DNA of 64,000 nucleotides, from positions 66,207,462 to 66,271,461 of the forward strand of contig NC_079211.1 in the NCBI RefSeq assembly GCF_029633865.1, in the 5' to 3' direction. Every line of letters begins with the position of its first letter. Within the stretch, counting starts at the first letter, position 1. A program made the position numbers and the translations under genes. Source of the DNA: Lampris incognitus (lineage: Eukaryota; Chordata; Actinopteri; Lampriformes; Lampridae). Below are positions 57,423 to 64,000 of the stretch, in pieces. Below the pieces are notes generated by a model, which made no database searches, had not been told where the DNA came from, and saw only the letters and a program-made list of their open reading frames with translations.

Positions 57423-57888
57423 TGTTGTGACTTATTTGGTCACATGATTGAGCTGAATAGTAGTTCAATGATTAGTTCATGAAAACAAGTGAATTATATT
57501 GTTTATTTGATTGATTGATTATTCTATTGAATACATCATTAGAGATATGATTGATTACTATATGTGATACATGAGTACAGAAATATTATTTGTGATGTTA
57601 AAAAGAATAAATCGAATGTTCAGATCGCACAGCTCATATTAGAAAAGCCTACTGTATTTCGTAATGTAGAACTCAAACTCCCTGCAGGCTTAGCGACAAG
57701 GAAACAGGAAGTTGATTCGGTTGACGGTCGAGACTCGTGCGAGAGCAGTGCGCTCAGATTTAGCAAGAAAAGCGTTACCCTTAGCTTTGTCGAATGTATG
57801 TCTGCAACCATTTTCATATAAAGAAGCTTCGTTTTATAATCCGGTTTTTGTGGTCTTTGCTGTTCGAGAAGGGAATATAATTCCTACA
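57423..57888 (+). repeat. 5' LTR of the BEL element
   Basis: Direct repeat of 61596-62061. Confidence 0.9.
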
Positions 57889-57914
57889 TTTTTTGGTGCC
57901 GAAACCCGGGAGAT

Positions 57915-58868
57915 ATGGACATTGAGAACCCCGACGAGAACGCAGCTCAGGCTGCTGAAATGGCGGACCAAGAACTCCGGAGCGACATGGAAAGAATGAA
58001 ACGAAAGCGCGGTACAATACGAGGTGGTGCAATAAGAATTCTGAACCAGATTGACATGGAAATGGTAAAAGAAGACCCAGACATTGATCACTTGACAACT
58101 TTATTGGATTCTATGGGCGTTAAAGAAGACAGTTTGTTCGAACTGGACAGAGGAATAGAACAGCTAACAAAGATGGACGACTTGGTGGCTGAGATTGAAA
58201 CTGCGGAGCAGTACAGGGAGCGCGTGGTTATGACAAGAAGCCGCGCGCAACGGATGATAAGAAAAAATGAAGAACAGAACCAAGCAGCAAGACCACAGCG
58301 GGTGAGTGATGCTAACTCAAACGACTCAGCCAGATCCTCACAGAGACAATCAGTAAAACTACCGAGGCTGGTCATTGAAAGATACAATGGAGATGTTAGC
58401 ATGTGGCAAGAGTTCTGGAGCCAGTATGAGACTGCTATTCACAACAATGATGCACTTTGCAAACAAGAGAAGTTTACCTACCTGAAAACTTACCTCACAG
58501 GACCGGCTGCAAAGGCAATAGCAGGACTGACTTTAACAAATAACAATTATGATGCCGCAGTCACCTTGCTACAAAGCAGATTTGGAAGAAGAGATCTAGT
58601 GATCAGCGCTCACATGTCAAAGCTCCTGAATCTAACTCCTGTGACGAAATCCTCCGACGTGAATGCACTGAGGCAGCTATATGATGAATGTAACATTCTA
58701 ATAAGGAGCTTGGAGTCACTGGGTGTAGTGTCAGAAACCTACGGAAGCCTGCTATGCCCAATCCTGCTACAGATGATTCCAGATGACGTAGCTCTTGAAT
58801 ATAGTCGTCAGAGGGGAGTGGATGATGAATGGAAGGTCTCTGAAATAGTGACATTCCTACAGAAGTAG
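57915..58868 (+). pseudogene. gag region of the BEL element
   Basis: The frame starts MDIENPDENAAQ. It has a charged N-terminus and the BEL/Pao gag signature (KLPRLVIERYNGDVSMWQEF, LKTYLTGPAAKAIAGL, LLQSRFGRRDLVI). Confidence 0.8.
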
Positions 58869-59049
58869 GTTCAGAGCAGAGAACGAGCACTACAGATGAC
58901 AAAGTCAATGACGCCCGGCGCACAGAAATCAGAGAGCAAACCATGGAAGCAAGCATGCTCATCCAGCGAGGCCAAAGTGAAGAGACCCAGCATGCAGTCC
59001 ACCGCTGCTCTGCACACAGCCAGTCAGAAGACACACAACTGTATATTCT

Positions 59050-61299
59050 GTGACAGTGCAGAACATAGATCAGAACAGTGCCCAGACCACAACGTTGCGG
59101 AAAGAAAAGAAGGATGTGTGTAAGGAGAAGGATGTGTCATGTGCAACGTGTGGGAGAAGACATCACATTGCTGTATGCCTGGGCAAGAAAGAAGATGTGG
59201 GGGCAGCGGTGCAGCCCACCGCTACCTCTGGAGGCACTCTAGCCTCTGCCTGCTCAGTCATTCCTCAGTCAGTGAAGATGAAACCAGATGGACAGAACAC
59301 TGTGCTTCTGCAAACAGCTAAAGCATGGGTGGAAGGCCCAGGGGGCAAGAAGATAGCTCGTTGCTTACTAGACGGGGGCAGTCAGAGAAGCTTCATACAT
59401 GAGACACTGGTGAAGAGCCTGAAGTTACCAGTAATCAGACAAGAGACACTAACCCTTCACACGTTTGGCTCCTCTGCCCCAACCATGTCACAACGCAACA
59501 CAGTGAAAGTCATCTTGAGGAACGTCTGGGACAGCCAGCAGAAAATTGAAATTGAGGCCATCGAAACACCCCAGGTGTGCTCAGCAGTGATGAAGGTTCC
59601 GGGAGATCATATCCAACAGGAACTGAGGAGAAAGGGACTGAAACTAGCAGACTTCCCAGAAAATGAAGATGGTCCTGAGCTCTCTATCCTCATAGGAGCA
59701 GATTACTACTGGCAAATAGTATCAGGACGAGTGGATAGACTGACGGAGACTTTGGTTGCTCTGGAGAGCACCTTTGGATGGTCTGTCCAGGGACCAGTGT
59801 CGATGTCGAGCATCTCCGAGGCAACATCCACGTTCATCCACACAGATGAAGACACACTTGTCTCCACGCAGCTGAAGGCATTCTGGGAAATGGAGTCTCT
59901 GGGTATCACAAGCGAGAAACAACAGAACCCAGAAGAAGAAGAGGCTCTACATATGTTCGAGAGAACAACAACCTTCAAACAGGGGCAATACCAGGTGGAG
60001 TTGCCATGGAAACAAGAAAGCACAGAACTCCAGGACAACTACAGAATCGCCAAGAAAAGGTTTGAAGGCCTGAAGAAAAGACTAAAGAAGGACGTGACAT
60101 TTTACAGCAGGTACAACGAAGTAGTGGAGGACTACTTACAACAGGACATGGCGGAGGACGTGCCAAAGGATGACACAACACACAATGTGAAATACTACTT
60201 ACCTCACCATGCAGTACTCCGAGAGGACAAGGTGACCACGAAACTGCGAGTAGTGTTTGACGCTTCCTCCCATGAAGATGGCAGTCTGTCTCTAAATGAC
60301 TGTCTACTCACCGGACCCAATCTGAACCCAGACATCCTCGACGTCCTGATTAAGTTCAGACAACATGGGATTGCCTACATGGCTGACATAAAGAAGGCTT
60401 TCCTACAGATCTCCATAGCAGAGAAGGACAGAGATGCTGTGAGATTCCTGTGGCTCAACGGGCCACCAAAAGGAGAAGAGGATGCGGAGCCGCGAGTGCG
60501 GAGGATGACCCGAGTGGTGTTCGGAGCTTCCCCGAGCCCATTCTTACTCGCCGCCACAATCAGGAAGCACCTGAAACAATATGAAACGGAACATCCCCAA
60601 GTTGCAGAGACATTGAGTGAGTCACTTTATGTAGACGATTGTATTGCAAGTTCACACAATGTTGGTGAGGCCTACTCTGTGACAACAACCGCCAAGCAAA
60701 TGCTGTCCACAGCAGGCATGGAACTCTGCAAGTGGATGACCAATTCTCCTGAGCTGAAAAGGAAATGGGAGGAGAACGAAACTGGCCACACGATGGCGCA
60801 AGAGGAGCACGCAGCCGTGCTGAAGGTGTTGGGCTTGGTATGGAGACCAGAGACTGATGACTTCACGTTCGACCCACAGCCTCTGGTGGACATTCTGAAA
60901 CGAAAAGAGAATACGAAGAGGAGTGTTCTGCAGTCGTCTGCTCGCATCTATGACCCGCTAGGGTTCCTGACTCCCTTTACAGTCAGAGTCAAGTGCATCT
61001 TTCAAGGAGCAGCTTGGTGGGGTGGATTCTGGGAGAGGCTCGTCAGATCAGTAAAAACATGCCTAAAGAAAGTTCTCGGGAGAGCTTCACTCAACTACGA
61101 GGAAATGTGCACCGCCCTGACAGAGGTTGAGGCTATCCTGAACTCTCGACCTTTGACCTTTGTGCACAACGAAGTGGATAAACCACAACCGCTGACCCCC
61201 GCCCACTTCCTGGTGGGTAAACGACTGACATCTCTACCCCCCAAACCATTCACCGCCGACACACAGCATCCTAATGCGAAGAGGGAGGAGATCACTTGA
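59050..61299 (+). pseudogene. pol region of the BEL element
   Basis: Zinc-knuckle-type cysteines (CATCGRRHHIAVC) come first. Then a retropepsin (ARCLLDGGSQRSFIHETLV) and a BEL-type reverse transcriptase (KLRVVFDASSHEDGSLSLND, MADIKKAFLQISI, SLYVDDCIAS). An integrase end (GFWERLVRSVKTCLKKVLG, AILNSRPLTFV) closes the region. The order and motifs are those of BEL/Pao. Fossil, no longer whole. Confidence 0.8.
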
Positions 61300-61595
61300 A
61301 GATGGAAGTACCGACAAAGACTCACTACCAGCTTCTGGAACAGCTGGCGAAGGGACTACCTACTAGATCTGAAGTCCGCACACCGCTGTGACACACCGCC
61401 GCCCACCCCTCTGACAGTGGGTGACGTGCTGATTGGAGAAGACAACACCCCCAGACAAACCTGGAAACTGGGGAGAATCGAGGAACTGTTTCCAGGCCGT
61501 GATGGTCTGGTCAGGTTGTGCATGGTGCGCACTACTTCAGGGACTTTGTTGAGGAGACCTATCCAGTTACTGTATAGTCTGGAGATTTAGATGAA

Positions 61596-62061
61596 TGTTG
61601 TGACTTATCTGGTCACATGATTGAGTTGAATAGTAGTTCAATAATTAGTTCATGAAAACAAGTGAATTATATTGTTTATTTGATTGATTGATTATTCTAT
61701 TGAATACATGATTAGAGATATGATTGATTACTATATGTGATACATGATTACAGAAATATTATTTGTGATGTTAAAAAGAATAGATCGAATGTTCAGATCG
61801 CACAGTTCATATTAGAAAAGCCTACTGTATTTCGTAATGTAAAACTCAAACTCCCAGCAGGCTTAGCGACAAGGAAACAGGAAGTTGATTCGGTTGACAG
61901 TCGAGACTCGTGCGAGAGCAGTGCGCTCAGATTTAGCAAGAAAAACGTTACCATTAGCTTTGTCGAATGTATGTCTGCAACCATTTTCATATAAAGAAGC
62001 TTCGTTTTATAATCCGGTTTTTGTGGTCTTTGCTGTTCGAGAAGGGAATATAATTCCTACA
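61596..62061 (+). repeat. 3' LTR of the BEL element
   Basis: Direct repeat of 57423-57888. Confidence 0.9.
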
Positions 62062-62066
62062 CCGGC

Positions 62067-63790
62067 AGCTGCTGAAAGTCCGGGATGCAGCGTTCAAGTC
62101 AGGTAACTGTGAGGCCTACAGCGCAGCCAGATCCAACCTCAAAAAGGGCATCAGAACAGCCAAACATAAATATTCCCTACGAATAGAGGACCACTTTCAC
62201 AATAACTCTGATCCCCGGCGAATGTGGCAAGACATTCAGTCTATCACAGACTACAAAAGCTCTAATCGCGGTCCCGCTGTCCATGATGCCTCCCTGCCAG
62301 ACAAGCTAAATCATTTCTATGGCCGCTTCGACAAGGACAATACTGACCCAGCCACAAAAATCCCCAGCCACCCAGAAAACCAGGTGCTCACTCTATTGAT
62401 CGCAGAGGTCAGAGAATCACTGCGCAGAGTGAACACATGGAAGGCTGCTTGACCAGACGGCATACCGGGTCGGGTCTACCGGGAATGTGCCGACCAGCTG
62501 GTTGAGGTCTTTACAACTATATTTAACCTCTCATTGTCCCAATACATAGTCCCGACATGCTTTAAGACCACCTCTATCATTCCTGTCCCCAAGAAACCAA
62601 CATCCACGTTTCTGAATGACTACCGACCCATAGCACTCACCCCCATTGCCATGAAGTGCTTTGAGAGACTGGTTCTGGCTCACATCAAAAACATTATCTC
62701 ACCCCCCTCCCCACATTCGACCCACATCAGTTCTCCTACCGTCCCAAAAGGTCTACTGAGGATGCCATTGCCACTGCCCTGCACTTTGCTCTGACCCACC
62801 TTGAACTTAACAACACATACATCCGGATGCTGTTTATAGATTATAGCTCTGCCTTCAACACTATCATCCCTGCCAAACTAACCACCAAACTCTTCTCCCT
62901 TGGCCTCAGCCCCTCCCTCTGTAACTGGACCCTGGACTTCCTGACCAACAGACCTCAGTCTGTTAGGTTAGGTGCCCACACCTCCTCCACCCTGACCCTC
63001 AGCACAGGTGCCCCTCAAGGCTGTGTTCTGAGCCCCCTCCTTTTCTCCCTCTTTACCCATGACTGCCTGCCTACTCACCCTTCAAATGTTATAGTTACGT
63101 TTGTAGATGACACCCCAGTCATTGGCTGTATCACCAACAATGACGAGATGGCCTACAGGAACGAGATTCAGCGCCTCACATCATGGTGTACTACCAACAA
63201 TCTTGTCCTCAATGTGGAGAAGACAAAGGAGCTGATTGTGGACTTCAGGAGGTCTAGAAGCTGCAGCCACTCCCCCATACACATCAATGGGTTGGAAGTG
63301 GAGCGTGTTTCCAGCTTTAAATTCCTTGGAGTCCACATCAGCGAGTAACTTTCCTGGACATTAAACACCCAGGCCCTTGTGAAAAAGGCCCAACAAGACC
63401 TGCATCACCTGAGGAGGCTGAGGAGCGCCCGTCTACCCCCAAAATTCTCACCAACTTCTACCACTGCACCATAGAGAGCATCCTGACCATCTGCATCTCA
63501 GTGTGGTACGGCAACTGCACCTTAGTAGACCAGAAAGCTCTGCAGCGGGTCGTCAAGGCGGCCCAGCATATCACCGGTACCCAGCTCCCAGCCATACAAG
63601 ACATTTATCACAAACGCTGCCTTCGAAGGGGTCTGAGCATCAGCAGAGATCCCACCCACCCCAACCATGGACTGTTCTCCCCCCTGCACTCTGGGAGGCG
63701 CTACAGGAGCCACAGAGCCCACACTACCAGGCTCAAAAACAGCTTCTTTCCACAAGCTGTTGCCCACCTGAACCTGGCTACCCACTGAAT
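62067..63790 (+). pseudogene. LINE reverse transcriptase region
   Basis: Contains the RT palm motifs ([15 protein letters not shown] in the catalytic position) and the terminal zinc-less block LHSGRRYRSHRAHTTRLKN. It is interrupted by the stops and shift given in the parent entry. Confidence 0.75.
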
Positions 63791-64000
63791 GTCTGTAGAT
63801 ATTTTTAAATATTTTGTACTCCAGCTCTCTTTTAACTTATTTTTAGCTTTTGGTCTTCATGTGTGTATATCTTATACTGTCAGTGGTCTTCATGTGTGTA
63901 TACTGTGTTTGCTGTGTTTGTCTGTGTCTGTCTTGCACTGTTTGGTGAAGCCACAGCCCTCATTTCATTTTTAACATGTGCCTGCACATCGTGTTTAATG

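Larger units (their letters stand above)
57423..62061 (+). mobile_element. BEL/Pao LTR retrotransposon inside the LINE, broken
   Basis: LTRs 57423-57888 and 61596-62061 (466 bp each, TGTTGTGACTTAT...ATTCCTACA) differ at about a dozen sites by eye. CCGGC is duplicated outside (57418-57422 and 62062-62066). A primer-binding-type site TTGGTGCCGAAACCCGGG follows the left LTR. A gag frame (57915-58868) and a pol region (59050-61299) follow. It is broken, with a few breaks, and moderately young: clearly older than gypsy B and C. Confidence 0.9.
56457..63990 (+). mobile_element. L2/Rex1-like LINE split by a BEL/Pao element
   Basis: The left part (56457-57417) encodes an apurinic-type endonuclease: IFTANVRSLANKRDD, IGGDFNQANL, TLDHLY, LGHSDHLCLF. 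The right part (62067 on) resumes in the linker (LLKVRDAAFKSGN) and encodes the reverse transcriptase ([64 protein letters not shown]) and the C-terminal block (ALQRVVKAAQ, SGRRYRSHRA, RLKNSFFPQAV), with a 3' region to the window end. In-frame stops occur (for example at about 62450, WKAA*PDGIPG, and about 63345 after VHISE) and the frame shifts near 63440, so it is inactive. The LINE joins gypsy E at 56457. Confidence 0.8.

Overview
The window looks like part of a ray-finned fish (teleost) genome. The only clear host gene is the 3' end of an olfactomedin-1 (noelin) gene on the minus strand, with vertebrate-type exons and GT-AG splicing. Almost everything else is transposable elements of kinds common in fish: chromodomain Ty3/gypsy elements, BEL/Pao, a retrovirus-like provirus, L2/Rex1-like LINEs, a KDZ (Kyakuja-Dileera-Zisupton) DNA transposon, MITEs, SINE pieces and minisatellites.

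Layout. 1-1190: unique-looking DNA with a local duplication, one copy of which carries a 591-bp MITE. 1191-3645: a short gypsy-like LTR element on the minus strand. 3661-46124: a nest of insertions. Gypsy D (its integrase end is at 3661-3848 and resumes at 44364) was entered by a retrovirus-like element (3849-44363, CGCC duplicated on both sides). Inside that lies a giant KDZ transposon (3877-40763). Inside the KDZ transposon lies gypsy A (8473-26030, GTTCC duplicated). Inside gypsy A lie gypsy B (11872-16344, CCGTC duplicated) and gypsy C (17599-24817, TTTG duplicated). That is five levels. B and C look whole, and their LTR pairs appear identical by eye.

The giant KDZ transposon is the most interesting object. 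Without its nested LTR elements it is about 18.6 kb. It has terminal inverted repeats of roughly 1.4-1.6 kb. Each repeat ends just before the start codon of an inward-facing multi-exon gene: a 17-exon KDZ transposase on the minus strand (39323 to 33638) and an unfamiliar cysteine-cluster/tandem-repeat/chromodomain-like gene on the plus strand (5474 to about 27874). Each repeat carries the same strong splice donor, so the repeats probably act as paired promoters with a shared untranslated first exon. A THAP-domain exon (26200-26522, minus) is a possible third cargo gene. The transposase now has one in-frame stop and one one-base shift, so this copy is probably dead, though recently so.

46125-48883: unique DNA, a 14-bp minisatellite, a dispersed fish repeat with a long CA/CGCA microsatellite, and a LINE scrap. 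48884-49970: the last two olfm1 exons. The rest of the window (to 64000) is probably olfm1 intron or upstream DNA. It holds a 21-bp minisatellite, a decayed minus-strand chromodomain gypsy (E), and an L2/Rex1-like LINE that was itself entered by a BEL/Pao element (57423-62061, CCGGC duplicated).
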